From positions 372,001 to 436,000 of the forward strand of contig CAVWCR010000003.1 in assembly GCA_963753575.1 (NCBI GenBank): 64,000 nt of DNA. Direction: 5' to 3'. A model generated the notes under the pieces. That model was not told where the DNA came from. It saw only the letters and a list, made by a program, of their open reading frames with translations, and did no database searches. Below are positions 34,325-44,357 of this stretch, in pieces. The translations under genes were made by a program, and so were the position numbers. The DNA comes from VAZQ01 sp963753575 (GTDB taxonomy: Bacteria > Pseudomonadota > Alphaproteobacteria > Rhizobiales > Xanthobacteraceae). How positions within the stretch are numbered: the first letter of the stretch is position 1; the number at the start of each line of letters is the position of its first letter.

Positions 34325-36937
34325 AATCGTCTATTCCAGGCGCTGGCCCTGGCGTTGCTGCTGGCTGCGACGGCGGCGCGCGCCGACGGACCCTTTGCGC
34401 TCGATTCGACACCCGGCAAGCTGCCGAAGACGGTGGTGCCCATCCACTATGCGCTCGATCTGCGGCCGAACCTGTCGGCCCATTGGGTGAGGGGCACGGC
34501 CGTCATCGAAATCGAGGTGAGGGAGCCGACCGACAAGCTCATACTCAACGCGCGCGACATGACCTTTGCGTCGGTTGCCGTCGACGGCGTGCCCGCCAAA
34601 TCCACCTCGGTCGATGAGGACGAGCAGACCGTCACGTTCACGTTTACGCGAGCGATCGAGGCGGGGCGCCACACGCTGCGCATCTCCTATTCCACTACGA
34701 TCAACAAAGAGGGCCGCGGCATCTATTCGATCGAATACCGGACCGATGGCGCTCGCAAGCGGATGATCGCCAGCCACTCGGAGCCAAGCGATGCGCGGCG
34801 GATCTTTCCGGGCTGGGACGAGCCCGCCTTCAAGGCCACTTTCGAGCTGACGGTCACGGTGCCGCAAACGTTTCTGGCGGTTTCCAACACGCCGATCGCG
34901 CGCGAGGAGACGATGCGCGGCGGCCGCAAGCGGGTATCGTTCGAGCGCACGCCCAAGATGTCCACCTATCTGTTCCTGTTCGTGGCGGGCGAGCTCGAGC
35001 GGACGACCCGCGAGGCGGACGGCGTCACCATCGGTGTCGTGGCGAGGCTTGGCAGGAGCGCGAGCGCGCGCTACGCGCTCGATGAGGCGGCCGCGATGCT
35101 GAAATATTACAACGAGTATTTCGGCGAGCGATACCCGCTGCCCAAGCTCGATCTCATTGCGCTGCCCCGCAGAGCGGCGAGCGCCATGGAACATTGGGGC
35201 GCCATCACGCTGTTCGAGAGCCGCGTTCTGTACGATCCTGCCACGGATTCGATCGGGACGAAGCGGCGCATCTTCTCGCTCCTGGCGCATGAGATGGCGC
35301 ACCAATGGTTCGGCAATCTCGTCACCCTGGCGTGGTGGAACGATCTCTGGCTCAACGAAGGGTTCGCGACCTGGATGCAATACAAGGTCGAGCAGGTGCT
35401 GCATCCCGAATGGCAGCCCTGGCTGAGAGCCGACAGCGGCAAGCAGGCGGCGATGGCACGCGATGTACGGCGCAACCCGCGCGCGCTGCGAGGAAAGGTG
35501 GAGAACGAGAGCGAGGCGCGTGAGGCGTTCGACACCATCACCTACAGCAAGGGGCAGTCGGTCGTCCGCATGGCCGAGAGCTACCTGGGCGAGGACGTGT
35601 TCCGCGACGCCATGCGGCGCTACATCAAGGAGCACGCGTACGGCAACGCCACGGCCGCCGACCTTTGGCGTGCGCTCGACACGGCGTCCGGCAAGCCTGT
35701 GGGTTTGGTCCTATCCGCCTATGCGGAGCAGCCGGGCGTGCCGCTGGTCGCGGCCGACACGCGCTGCGTCCAGGGCGAGCAGAAGATCGCGCTCAAGCAG
35801 GATCGCTTCACGGTGCGCGAGTCGGAGGCGAAGCCGCAGCGCTGGCAGGTGCCGATTGTGTTTGGTCCGCCGGGCGGCGCCACCGCGACGGTGCTGCTGG
35901 ACGGAACCACCGAGGTTGCGGCCGGGCGCTGCGGAGACGCAATCAAGCTCAATCGTGACGATGTCGGCTACTACCGCGTACGCTATGATGCGGAAATGGA
36001 GGGGGCGCTGGCGCATCACCTCTCCGCCATGACGCCGGCGGACCGGGTCAATCTCCTCGTCGACGCTTGGGCGATGGCCGAGACCCTTCGCAGCCCACCG
36101 TCGGCCTATCTGGAGCTCGCCGATCAGTTGGGCGGCGACGATCATCCTTTCGTTGCCGGTCAGGTCATCACCACGTTGACGCGCGTCGACAAGCTTGCGC
36201 GCGGCCGGCCTGGGCGAGCGGCGTTTGAGGCGCACGCGCGCGGCATCCTGCAGCCGATCTTCGCGCGGGTCGGATGGGAGGCCACGGCTGGCGAAGCCGC
36301 CGAGCGCGCCAATCTGCGCAGCCGGCTCGTCGTCGCGCTGGGCAACCTTGGCGATGATGCGGTCATGGCGGAGGCCAAGCACCGGTTCGACGCGTTCCTG
36401 CAGAAGCCGGAGTCGCTGCCGCGTGCGCTGCGCTATCCGGTGCTGCAGCTTGTCGGGCGCACCGCCGACCGCGCGACCTACGAGACGCTCTTGAAGCAGG
36501 CGCGCGAGAGCCAGAGCAGCGAGGAGCGCGCGCTCTACTATGGCGCGCTCGCAAGCGCGCGCGATCCGGCGCTCGCGCGCGAGACGCTGGCGTTGACTGA
36601 CGAGCTCGCGGACGACCTTGCGCGCAGGGTCATCTCATGGGTGGCCGCGCGCGGCGAGCAGCCCGAGCTCGCCGTTGAGTTCGCCAAGCGCCATTTCGAG
36701 AAGCTCGCGGACAAGGGTGGATCGTCATTCCGCGCAGCCTTCATCTCGCTGATGGCGAATTTCAGCGACCCCGCGCGTGCAGACGAGCTCAAGGACTTCC
36801 AGCCCGTCCACGAGAACTCCGATGACCGCCGGCTCGCCGAGCGCACCCGCGAGCAAATTCTGGCGAACGCGGATTTCGTCGCGCAGCAGATGCCGGCGAT
36901 CGACGAATGGGTGCGGCGCCATCCCCTGACGCCCTAG
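34295..36937 (+). CDS. Secreted M1-family zinc aminopeptidase
   Basis: An 880-residue aminopeptidase N-like enzyme with a signal peptide (LALALLLAATAARA). The zinc site is HEMAH (His332, Glu333, His336) plus Glu355 in WLNEGFATWM, and the catalytic Tyr lies in TYSKGQSVVRM. The usual GAMEN exopeptidase motif reads SAMEH here, a notable change in the residue region that binds the substrate amino group. The C-terminal about 350 residues are the helical ERAP1-like domain. A 15-bp tandem duplication at the start (34295-34324) encodes MIPIF twice. Confidence 0.9.
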   Translation: MIPIFMIPIFNRLFQALALALLLAATAARADGPFALDSTPGKLPKTVVPIHYALDLRPNLSAHWVRGTAVIEIEVREPTDKLILNARDMTFASVAVDGVPAKSTSVDEDEQTVTFTFTRAIEAGRHTLRISYSTTINKEGRGIYSIEYRTDGARKRMIASHSEPSDARRIFPGWDEPAFKATFELTVTVPQTFLAVSNTPIAREETMRGGRKRVSFERTPKMSTYLFLFVAGELERTTREADGVTIGVVARLGRSASARYALDEAAAMLKYYNEYFGERYPLPKLDLIALPRRAASAMEHWGAITLFESRVLYDPATDSIGTKRRIFSLLAHEMAHQWFGNLVTLAWWNDLWLNEGFATWMQYKVEQVLHPEWQPWLRADSGKQAAMARDVRRNPRALRGKVENESEAREAFDTITYSKGQSVVRMAESYLGEDVFRDAMRRYIKEHAYGNATAADLWRALDTASGKPVGLVLSAYAEQPGVPLVAADTRCVQGEQKIALKQDRFTVRESEAKPQRWQVPIVFGPPGGATATVLLDGTTEVAAGRCGDAIKLNRDDVGYYRVRYDAEMEGALAHHLSAMTPADRVNLLVDAWAMAETLRSPPSAYLELADQLGGDDHPFVAGQVITTLTRVDKLARGRPGRAAFEAHARGILQPIFARVGWEATAGEAAERANLRSRLVVALGNLGDDAVMAEAKHRFDAFLQKPESLPRALRYPVLQLVGRTADRATYETLLKQARESQSSEERALYYGALASARDPALARETLALTDELADDLARRVISWVAARGEQPELAVEFAKRHFEKLADKGGSSFRAAFISLMANFSDPARADELKDFQPVHENSDDRRLAERTREQILANADFVAQQMPAIDEWVRRHPLTP

Positions 36938-37016
36938 CCCAGACGAGAAGGTGGGGTGAACTCGCGGCTCGAACGCGCTATCATGTGGCGCTAACTGCCA
37001 AATCTGGGGTTGCCCG

Positions 37017-38255
37017 ATGGCCAGCATGCCGGCCTCTCCTGCCACGACCGCGGACGAGCGGATGCGGCGCCTGTCGATCGGCTTCATCAACTTCGCGCAT
37101 GGGATCGACCACTACGTGATGCTGATCCTGGCGACGCTGGTGATCGAGCTCACCACCGTCTATGGCTGGAGCTACGCCGAGCTGATCGCGCTTGGCACCC
37201 CCTCGTTCATCGCCTTCGGGGTGTTCTCGCTGCCGGCCGGCTGGTTCGGCGACCGCTGGAGCCGGCGCAACATGATGGCGCTGTTCTATTTCGGCTGCGG
37301 CGTATCGCTTACGGGCGCGGCACTCGCGCCGAGCCCGGTCGTGCTGGCGGTCGCGCTCGCGGCGCTCGGCATGTTCGCGGCGATCTATCATCCGGTCGGC
37401 ACCGCCATGCTGATCGAGCAGGCGACCTCGCGCGGACGCTCGCTCGCCTTTAATGGCGTGTGCGGCAATTTTGGCGTTGCGCTGGCGGCCGGCACGACCG
37501 CGCTCCTGGTCTATGGCTTCGGCTGGCGCGGCGCGTTCATGGTGCCGGCGCTGGTCTGCATCGTGACCGGCGTGGCGTACGTGCTGCTCATTCCCGACGA
37601 TCGCCACAAGGTCGGCGGCCGCGCCTCGACGCCCGAAGTCGTGTTCGCGCCCTGGGTGGCCGCGACGATCGTCGCGCTGTTCGTGCTGATCGCGATTTCG
37701 GCCGGCCTCGTGTTCCACGTCACGACCGTCGCCTTGCCGAAGATTGTCGACGAGCGGCTGGGGCTGAGCGTGTCCTTGATGCAGGTCGGCGGCATCGCGA
37801 CGCTGATCCTGATGTGCGGCGCGCTCGCGCAGCTCACCATCGGCCGGCTGGTCGATCGTTTCCCGCTGCATCTCCTGTTCGCCACGGTGGCGGTGCTGCA
37901 GTTCATCGGCGTGGTCTGGAGCGCCTATGCGAGCGGGCCGGTGCTGGTGGTCGCGCTCGCGGTCGCGGTCGCCGCGATCTACGCGCAGGTCACCGTCAAC
38001 GATCTCGTGATCGCGCGCTACACGGCGGATGCCTGGCGATCGCGCGTCTATGCGGTGCGTTATTTTCTCACCTTCCTGGTGTCAGGCGCCGCGGTGTCGC
38101 TGATTGCGGTCCTTTACGGACGCGGCGGCTTCGACCTGGTGCTCGGCGTATCGGCCTTCATCGCGGCAGGCTTCGTGATCGGCACGGCCGCGATCGCCGT
38201 GCTGGTGCACGGCGTCGAGAAGGCGCGCGCACAGGCGCCGGCGCCGGCAGAGTGA
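37017..38255 (+). CDS. Major facilitator superfamily transporter
   Basis: A 412-residue, twelve-helix MFS permease. The loop 2-3 signature appears as GWFGDRWSRRNMM. Helix 1 carries FINFAHGIDHYVMLIL, typical of the branch near fosmidomycin-resistance-type proteins. Substrate is unknown. It lies 79 bp after the aminopeptidase in the same direction and could be cotranscribed, for example to take up released amino acids, but this is inference. Confidence 0.85.
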   Translation: MASMPASPATTADERMRRLSIGFINFAHGIDHYVMLILATLVIELTTVYGWSYAELIALGTPSFIAFGVFSLPAGWFGDRWSRRNMMALFYFGCGVSLTGAALAPSPVVLAVALAALGMFAAIYHPVGTAMLIEQATSRGRSLAFNGVCGNFGVALAAGTTALLVYGFGWRGAFMVPALVCIVTGVAYVLLIPDDRHKVGGRASTPEVVFAPWVAATIVALFVLIAISAGLVFHVTTVALPKIVDERLGLSVSLMQVGGIATLILMCGALAQLTIGRLVDRFPLHLLFATVAVLQFIGVVWSAYASGPVLVVALAVAVAAIYAQVTVNDLVIARYTADAWRSRVYAVRYFLTFLVSGAAVSLIAVLYGRGGFDLVLGVSAFIAAGFVIGTAAIAVLVHGVEKARAQAPAPAE

Positions 38256-38297
38256 GCGAAAAGCGAAAAGCGAAAAGCGAAAAGCGAAAAGCGAAAA
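38256..38297. repeat. Six perfect 7-bp tandem repeats
   Basis: GCGAAAA repeated six times without change, starting right after the MFS stop codon. It is a simple sequence repeat that is likely to vary in copy number. The following 38298-38497 region holds no gene. Confidence 0.9.
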
Positions 38298-38497
38298 TAA
38301 CTCCGGCAGCTTCTTCCCTATTCGCCGCTCGCCATTCACCATTCGCTCCCTTAAATCCCGGTAATCATCATCCGCGGCCTTCTTTCCGCCTTGCTTTGCC
38401 TTTACTCGCGCGCCTCCTTCACGAGGCCTTGTGTCCAGGCTTACAAACCTGACTGGCGCGGTACGCAGTGCGTGGCCGTGTTCCGCCGACGAAGGGA

Positions 38498-38566
38498 GGG
38501 TCCATAGCTCATGGAGAGCGCCGGGGAGACCCGGAGGCGCAGGTTCAATTCCTGTTGGGTCCACCA
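38498..38566 (+). tRNA. tRNA-like gene with a 4-nt anticodon loop
   Basis: The acceptor stem GGGTCCA/TGGGTCC pairs over all seven positions with two G-U pairs. T8-A9, D stem GCTC/GAGC, T arm GCAGG-TTCAATT-CCTGT, discriminator A and an encoded CCA are all in place. The anticodon arm is wrong: CCGGG-GAGA-CCCGG leaves a 4-base loop instead of 7, so no anticodon can be read, and the variable loop is short. It is either a decayed tRNA or a tRNA mimic. Confidence 0.5.
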
Positions 38567-38569
38567 AAC

Positions 38570-38641
38570 GCGAGGATAGCTCAGAGGTAGAGCGCATGAC
38601 TTTTAATCATGTTGACGCGGGTTCAAATCCCGCTCCACGTT
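38570..38641 (+). tRNA. tRNA-Lys (TTT)-like gene
   Basis: D arm GCTC-AGAGGTA-GAGC, anticodon arm CATGA-CTTTTAA-TCATG with anticodon TTT, and T arm GCGGG-TTCAAAT-CCCGC are perfect. The acceptor stem GCGAGGA/TCCACGT has a G-U pair and one A-A mismatch, the discriminator is T, and CCA is not encoded (TCCG follows). It starts 3 bases after the preceding tRNA-like gene. Function is doubtful because of the acceptor defects; a normal tRNA-Lys elsewhere in the genome would be expected. Confidence 0.55.
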
Positions 38642-38730
38642 CCGGTTCAGTCTTGAAAACTGAAACCATCAGCTTGCCACGCTGATACCCATGAAGGGGA
38701 CCGGACGCGTACTTCAGTCGCGATCCGGTC
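38641..38730 (+). ncRNA. Candidate cloverleaf RNA with alternative closing hairpin
   Basis: TCCGGT (38641-38646) can pair with ACCGGA (38700-38705), enclosing three hairpins. These are TCAGT-CTTGAAA-ACTGA (within 38644-38667, loop like a tRNA-Ser TGA anticodon loop), ATCAGC-TTGCCAC-GCTGAT (38668-38686, loop like tRNA-Gly GCC) and CCC-ATGAA-GGG (38688-38698). The same ACCGGA can instead pair with TCCGGT at 38724-38729 in an 11-bp hairpin. No T-loop consensus is present. It lies about 250 bp upstream of the SPFH gene. Confidence 0.35.
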
Positions 38731-38983
38731 GTTGCGCCGCAAGGCTCCTCGCTCGTTTCGCGACACCGTGAGATCGGCTCTGCGCCGGGGCGGATACCGC
38801 CCGCGCTGACGTCGTGCAATCCGCTCGGCCGCCGCGCTTCGGCACGGCGAATGAGCGCGTGCGCCCGCCGCCAGCGCGAGCTCAAGCCCTGGCCCGTCGC
38901 TCCAGCGGGAAGCGCGCGTCCGGAACCCACCCTCGTTCGCATAACCCGGCCGATCGCAAGACGGCCAACGAAGGAGACGTGCC
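38706..38983. other. Leader region of the SPFH gene
   Basis: GC-rich non-coding stretch after the tRNA-like elements. It includes the right arm of the 38699-38730 hairpin and ends with an AAGGAG ribosome site for the SPFH gene. No other gene was seen. Confidence 0.45.
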
Positions 38984-40135
38984 ATGAACCGGCACCTGTT
39001 CATTCTGCGCGTGACTGTGAAGGACGGCGAGCGCGCCTTCCTCATGCGCAACGGCCGGTTCGAGCGCCTGCTCGAGCCGGGCCGCCACACGCTGTTCGAC
39101 CCGCGGCATGAGCTCGGCGTCGAGCTGCACAATGTCGTGCGCGCCGAATTCACCGCCGACCGTTACGCCGTGCTCAAGAGCGCGCGGCCTGATCTCGCGG
39201 CGGCGCTGTTCGAGGCGGTCGAGACGAAGGCCAATGAGGTCGCCATCGTCAGCCTCGACGGCCGGCCGGCGCACCTGATGGCGCCGTGGCAGACGCGCGT
39301 GTTCTGGAAGGTTGCGACCCGCGTCGAGGCCGAGCGCATCGACGTGGCGGGTGACCCGAAGGTCGCGCCGCGCCATCTCGCGATGGTCGCGCGCGAGCGC
39401 AACACGCTCGTGGCCGAGCACGTGGTCGAGAACCACGAGGCGGGCCTGCTCTACGTCGAGGGCCGGCTCATCGAGCGGCTCGCGCCGGGTCGGCACGCCT
39501 TCTGGACGGTCGGCCGCAAGATCGAGGTCAAGCGCCTCGACCTGCGTCCGCAGGCGGTGGAGATCACCGCGCAGGAGATGCTGACCAAGGACCGCATCGC
39601 GCTGCGCGTGACGCTCACGGCGTTCCGCCGCATCGTCGACCCTGAGCGCGTGGTGAGCGCGGTGCCGGACGTGGATGCGTGGCTGTACCGGCTGGTGCAG
39701 TTCGCCATCCGCGAGGCGGTGGCGTCGCGCACGCTCGACGAGGTGCTCTCGGCCAAGAACGCGCTCGACGCGGAGCTGCGCACGTTCGTGCGCGAGCGCA
39801 TCGCGGACACCGGCATCGAGGTCAACGAGCTCGGCGTCAAGGACGTGATCCTGCCGGGTGAGATCCGCGAGCTGGTGAACAAGGTGGTGGAGGCCGAGCG
39901 TGTCGCGAAGGCCAACTTGATCCGCCGCCAGGAGGAGACTGCGGCAACGCGGTCGCTCCTCAACACCGCGAAGCTGATGGAGGAGAACCCTCTGCTGCTG
40001 CGGCTCAAGGAACTCGAGTCGCTCGAGCGGCTGGTCGAGAAGGTCGGCCGCATCGACCTGCACGCCGGCGAGGGTGCGGGCCTCGATGCGCTCCTCACCA
40101 AGCTTGTGCGCCTGAAGACGGAGGCGCCGGCGTGA
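38984..40135 (+). CDS. SPFH/band-7 (slipin-like) protein
   Basis: A 383-residue stomatin/slipin-type protein. Two PHB-like portions are visible: FERLLEPGRHTLFDPRHEL near the N-terminus and LYVEGRLIERLAPGRHAFWTVGRKIEVKRLDLRPQ (in two parts) around residue 155. A coiled-coil C-terminal half follows with VVEAERVAKANLIRRQEETAATRSLLNTAKLM. Unlike classical slipins there is no long N-terminal membrane helix, so it may be cytoplasmic or peripherally bound. Such proteins form large oligomers at membranes. An intrinsic terminator follows at 40158. Confidence 0.83.
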   Translation: MNRHLFILRVTVKDGERAFLMRNGRFERLLEPGRHTLFDPRHELGVELHNVVRAEFTADRYAVLKSARPDLAAALFEAVETKANEVAIVSLDGRPAHLMAPWQTRVFWKVATRVEAERIDVAGDPKVAPRHLAMVARERNTLVAEHVVENHEAGLLYVEGRLIERLAPGRHAFWTVGRKIEVKRLDLRPQAVEITAQEMLTKDRIALRVTLTAFRRIVDPERVVSAVPDVDAWLYRLVQFAIREAVASRTLDEVLSAKNALDAELRTFVRERIADTGIEVNELGVKDVILPGEIRELVNKVVEAERVAKANLIRRQEETAATRSLLNTAKLMEENPLLLRLKELESLERLVEKVGRIDLHAGEGAGLDALLTKLVRLKTEAPA

Positions 40136-40157
40136 GCGGGCAACCACGCAAGACGAA

Positions 40158-40184
40158 GGGCCGCCAGGCGACTGGCGGCCCTTT
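40158..40184 (+). terminator. Intrinsic terminator of the SPFH gene
   Basis: GGGCCGCCAG (40158-40167), tetraloop GCGA, CTGGCGGCCC (40172-40181), then TTT. Perfect 10-bp stem, 22 bp after the stop codon. Confidence 0.8.
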
Positions 40185-40519
40185 ACCCGCATGGTGCCGT
40201 CAGTCGAATTCTATTCCACAAATACGCCCCTGAAGAAAAACGAGCCTGACCCTTGCAGAACGGCGGGCGGTTCCCCATATCGCGGAACAAGGCGATGTCG
40301 AGCCGTAAGGTTCCATTGCTGTGACGACCACGATCAACGGGTGACGCCGGATGTACGCGCACCTCTTGCTTCGTGGTCGTTGACGTTTTCGGCGCCCCGT
40401 TTCCAGCCTCGGATTCATATGACTAATCGATGGTAAACCGCGCCGGGACAATGCGAGGCATTTCCGCGATATTGCATTGATGGATCAAGGCTAGGGTCAC
40501 CGGCTGAGCGAGCCGGTTG
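40185..40519. other. Intergenic region
   Basis: About 335 bp between the SPFH terminator and the FlgC-like gene. No gene, clear promoter or repeat was recognised. Confidence 0.4.
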
Positions 40520-40930
40520 ATGAGTAATATTCTGTCCATCGCCATATCGGGAATGCAGGCCGCCGCCACGCGCCTGCAGGTTTCCGCCAACAACGTCGCC
40601 AATGTGCAGTCAGCAGGCACGTTGCCGGACGAGCAGGGCAACTATCCGGATGGCGCGACCCGCGCTTACGTGCCTCAACAGGTCGATCAGGTCGATCTCT
40701 CGGGCGGTGGCACGCAAGCCATCGTTCGCGACGTCTCGCCAAGCTATGTGCCGACCTATGATCCGGGCTCGCCCGACGCCAACGCCGAAGGGCAGGTGGC
40801 CCATCCCAAGGTCGATCTGACCGAAGAAGCCATCCAGCAGCTCGTCGCCCGCTACACCTACGCGGCCAACGCGCGGGTGGTGACGGCCTACGACCAGATG
40901 GCGAAGTCGCTCTTCGACATCAAGGCGTAG
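40520..40930 (+). CDS. Orphan flagellar basal-body rod (FlgC-like) protein
   Basis: A 136-residue protein with the flagellar rod N-terminal motif (MSNILSIAISGMQAAATRLQVSANNVANVQ) and the C-terminal LTEEAIQQLVARYTYAANARVVTAYDQM helix, the two parts that pack together in rod proteins. Length fits FlgC. No other flagellar gene lies nearby, so it is displaced from the main flagellar cluster or is a paralogue with another role. There is no strong ribosome site before the ATG (a TTG lies one codon earlier). Confidence 0.75.
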   Translation: MSNILSIAISGMQAAATRLQVSANNVANVQSAGTLPDEQGNYPDGATRAYVPQQVDQVDLSGGGTQAIVRDVSPSYVPTYDPGSPDANAEGQVAHPKVDLTEEAIQQLVARYTYAANARVVTAYDQMAKSLFDIKA

Positions 40931-41101
40931 GACTTCGCCGCGGCCATCCGAGCCGCGAGCGCGCTGCCTGTCTTTCTTCACGACGCATCGGTAGACCGCG
41001 CGCCATGACGGCCGCCGCGGCTTCTCCCGCTGACCGCGACGGATGTCATCCGATCGGTGGACGCGGCCTCTGCCCTGGCCCGCTAGGGATGGCCGAAAGC
41101 A

Positions 41102-41512
41102 ATGACGCGGGAGCCTTCCATGACGGCGTGGTCTGCAACGGGGCGTCACTCTGTTGATCAATCGCGACAGGGTGAGCCCAGTTTGGAAATCGATGGTGTC
41201 TGCGACCTGTCAGCCCGACGCATTAGACACAAGCTCACAGCAGGCTCCGAGCAGGTCTACGCAATGCGCGTGCCGCCGGCAGGCCGCGCCGAACGCCGAC
41301 CGGGCGCAGGGATCGAATACCTGACGCGAATTGGCCAGGCGCTGCTCTATGCTGCACGCGCCTGCATCAACTATTGGGTTGCAGCCAGTCGCAGGACCCG
41401 CCGCCGCCAGGTAGCCATGGCATTGGCGAGGCAGCGCATTGTGATCCGCGACGCCCGTACCGGCGGCTATATCGGCATAACATTGCTGAGCCCGGAGGAC
41501 GACCGGCGCTGA
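41102..41512 (+). CDS. Hypothetical basic protein
   Basis: A possible 136-residue protein. The second half (EYLTRIGQALLYAARACINYWVAASRRTRRRQ) has an amphipathic aromatic helix and an Arg-rich stretch and looks protein-like. The first half is less convincing. There is no strong ribosome site. It may be a real small cytoplasmic protein of unknown family or a chance frame between flgC-like and groEL. Confidence 0.3.
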   Translation: MTREPSMTAWSATGRHSVDQSRQGEPSLEIDGVCDLSARRIRHKLTAGSEQVYAMRVPPAGRAERRPGAGIEYLTRIGQALLYAARACINYWVAASRRTRRRQVAMALARQRIVIRDARTGGYIGITLLSPEDDRR

Positions 41513-41616
41513 GCCGCGCTCGGTAGCGTCCAAGCTCACGTTGCTTCACGGCGGCAAGGCGCATCAAGGCACAGCGCATCAACGCAAGGCGCAAACAAAC
41601 GAGCCGTCAAAGCAAA

Positions 41617-41638
41617 GAGGCCGCCCGCGGGCGGCCTC
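41617..41638 (-). terminator. Intrinsic terminator of groESL
   Basis: GAGGCCGCCCG/CGGGCGGCCTC is a perfect 11-bp inverted repeat 28 bp after the groEL stop. On the minus strand it is followed by TTTGCTTTG. Confidence 0.75.
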
Positions 41639-41665
41639 TCGCATCTCGTCCTGAGCGTCGATGGC

Positions 41666-43297
<1,632 letters not shown>

Positions 43298-43387
43298 ATC
43301 CTGGAACTCCGTTGATCTGTGATCCTCATTCCGAGCGCCCTGCTGGGCGCGTCATACGGAACAAGGCGGTGAGATTGCCTGGTGTGC

Positions 43388-43708
43388 TTAGGCGGCCTTG
43401 CGCTTGGCGCTGGTCTCTTCCAGCACGCCCATGATGTCGGACTCTTTCATGATCAGGAGCTCCTGACCGTCGATCTTCACCTCGGTGCCCGACCACTTGC
43501 CGAACAGCACCCGGTCGCCGACCTGGAGATCGATGGGAATGAGCTTGCCGGCTTCGTCGCGGCCGCCCGGGCCGACGGCGATGATTTCGCCCTGCGAGGG
43601 CTTTTCCTTGGCGGTGTCGGGAATGATGATGCCGCCGGAGGTCTTTTCCTCGGCATCGAGGCGCTTGACGACGACGCGGTCGTGAAGCGGACGGAACTTC
43701 ATGGACAT
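43388..43708 (-). CDS. groES: Co-chaperonin GroES (10 kDa)
   Basis: A 106-residue co-chaperonin with MKFRPLHDRVVVKRLDAEEKTSGGIIIPDTAKEKP at the N-terminus (including the mobile loop that binds GroEL) and VGDRVLFGKWSGTEVKIDGQE. It caps the GroEL ring. First gene of the groESL operon; the CIRCE operator lies about 120 bp upstream. Confidence 0.97.
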   Translation of the reverse strand: MSMKFRPLHDRVVVKRLDAEEKTSGGIIIPDTAKEKPSQGEIIAVGPGGRDEAGKLIPIDLQVGDRVLFGKWSGTEVKIDGQELLIMKESDIMGVLEETSAKRKAA

Positions 43709-43826
43709 TCTCCCTTGACTGTGGAACGGACTGGTTGGAAGGCAGCGGCCGAACGGGAAGCCCTGCGCCGCTTGATCGCGACATAGGTGGCTCGATTTTT
43801 CCCCGCAAGGGGGCGCTCGAAATTTT

Positions 43827-43853
43827 TTAGCACTCGGTTGTGCGGAGTGCTAG
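43827..43853. promoter_or_regulatory. CIRCE element (HrcA operator)
   Basis: TTAGCACTC, nine spacer bases, then GAGTGCTAG: the canonical inverted repeat with one mismatch in the last base (A expected). It marks HrcA repression of groESL, as is usual in alphaproteobacteria. hrcA itself is not in the window. Confidence 0.93.
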
Positions 43854-44048
43854 CAGATTGCGGAAGTGTTTGAAATTATTTGGTTAATGCGGCCAGGCCG
43901 CGGCTCAGAAGTACCTTGACACCGACTATCAGCAGCCATCCCGGGATGCTGCTAATGCTTTGATATTAAACAAATAATTCACTTTTTCAGCTTGCAATAG
44001 GGAACCGAGTCTCTTGAAACTGCTTGTCCGGCTCAGTGGAGGACCAGC
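43854..44048. other. Divergent intergenic region between groES and usg
   Basis: Together with 43709-43826 this forms the 340-bp groES/usg gap. It is AT-richer than its surroundings (for example 43960-43990) and must hold the usg promoter and upstream groES promoter elements. No other feature was recognised. Confidence 0.4.
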
Positions 44049-44318
44049 ATGGTCGCAGGTGACTTTCGCAAGCAGTTCGACGGCTACGGGCTGACCACGG
44101 CGCACATTCTCTATCGGCTTCCCGATCATCCGGCGTTGCTGCAGACCTACGTGTGGCAGGACTACGACCTCTGTCCGAAGTTTCCGGTCCTCAATCGCTT
44201 CCTCGCGTTCTGGCTGGAGAAGCTCGAGGGGCCGCTGCACTCGGTCACGGTCGCGCATTCGCGGCTGATCAAGCCGGCGGAGATCCGCGCCGTGAACGGC
44301 GAGTTCCGGCTGCATTAG
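44049..44318 (+). CDS. usg: Usg-family protein
   Basis: An 89-residue protein matching the alphaproteobacterial Usg family throughout: GYGLTTAHILYRLPDHPALLQTYVWQDYDL, FLAFWLEKLEGPLHSV and the ending AVNGEFRLH. The family is named from a gene next to trp genes in some rhizobia; its biochemical role is not known. A TGGAGGA site sets the start. It diverges from groESL. Confidence 0.88.
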   Translation: MVAGDFRKQFDGYGLTTAHILYRLPDHPALLQTYVWQDYDLCPKFPVLNRFLAFWLEKLEGPLHSVTVAHSRLIKPAEIRAVNGEFRLH

Positions 44319-44357
44319 GCTCTCACCGGATGTTTTAGGCGCAGCTTGCGATCGAAC

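Noticed and set aside
38256..38297. Tandem GCGAAAA units as a possible CRISPR
   Set aside because: Units are 7 bp with no spacers; it is a microsatellite. No cas gene is present.
38082..38597. Minus-strand frame containing TGIEPAPPGLPG
   Set aside because: This and similar GFEPAS-type peptides are reverse translations of tRNA T arms, not real proteins.
38607..38942. Minus-strand frame ending in GAGFEPAST
   Set aside because: Same cause: antisense of the tRNA-Lys-like gene T arm.
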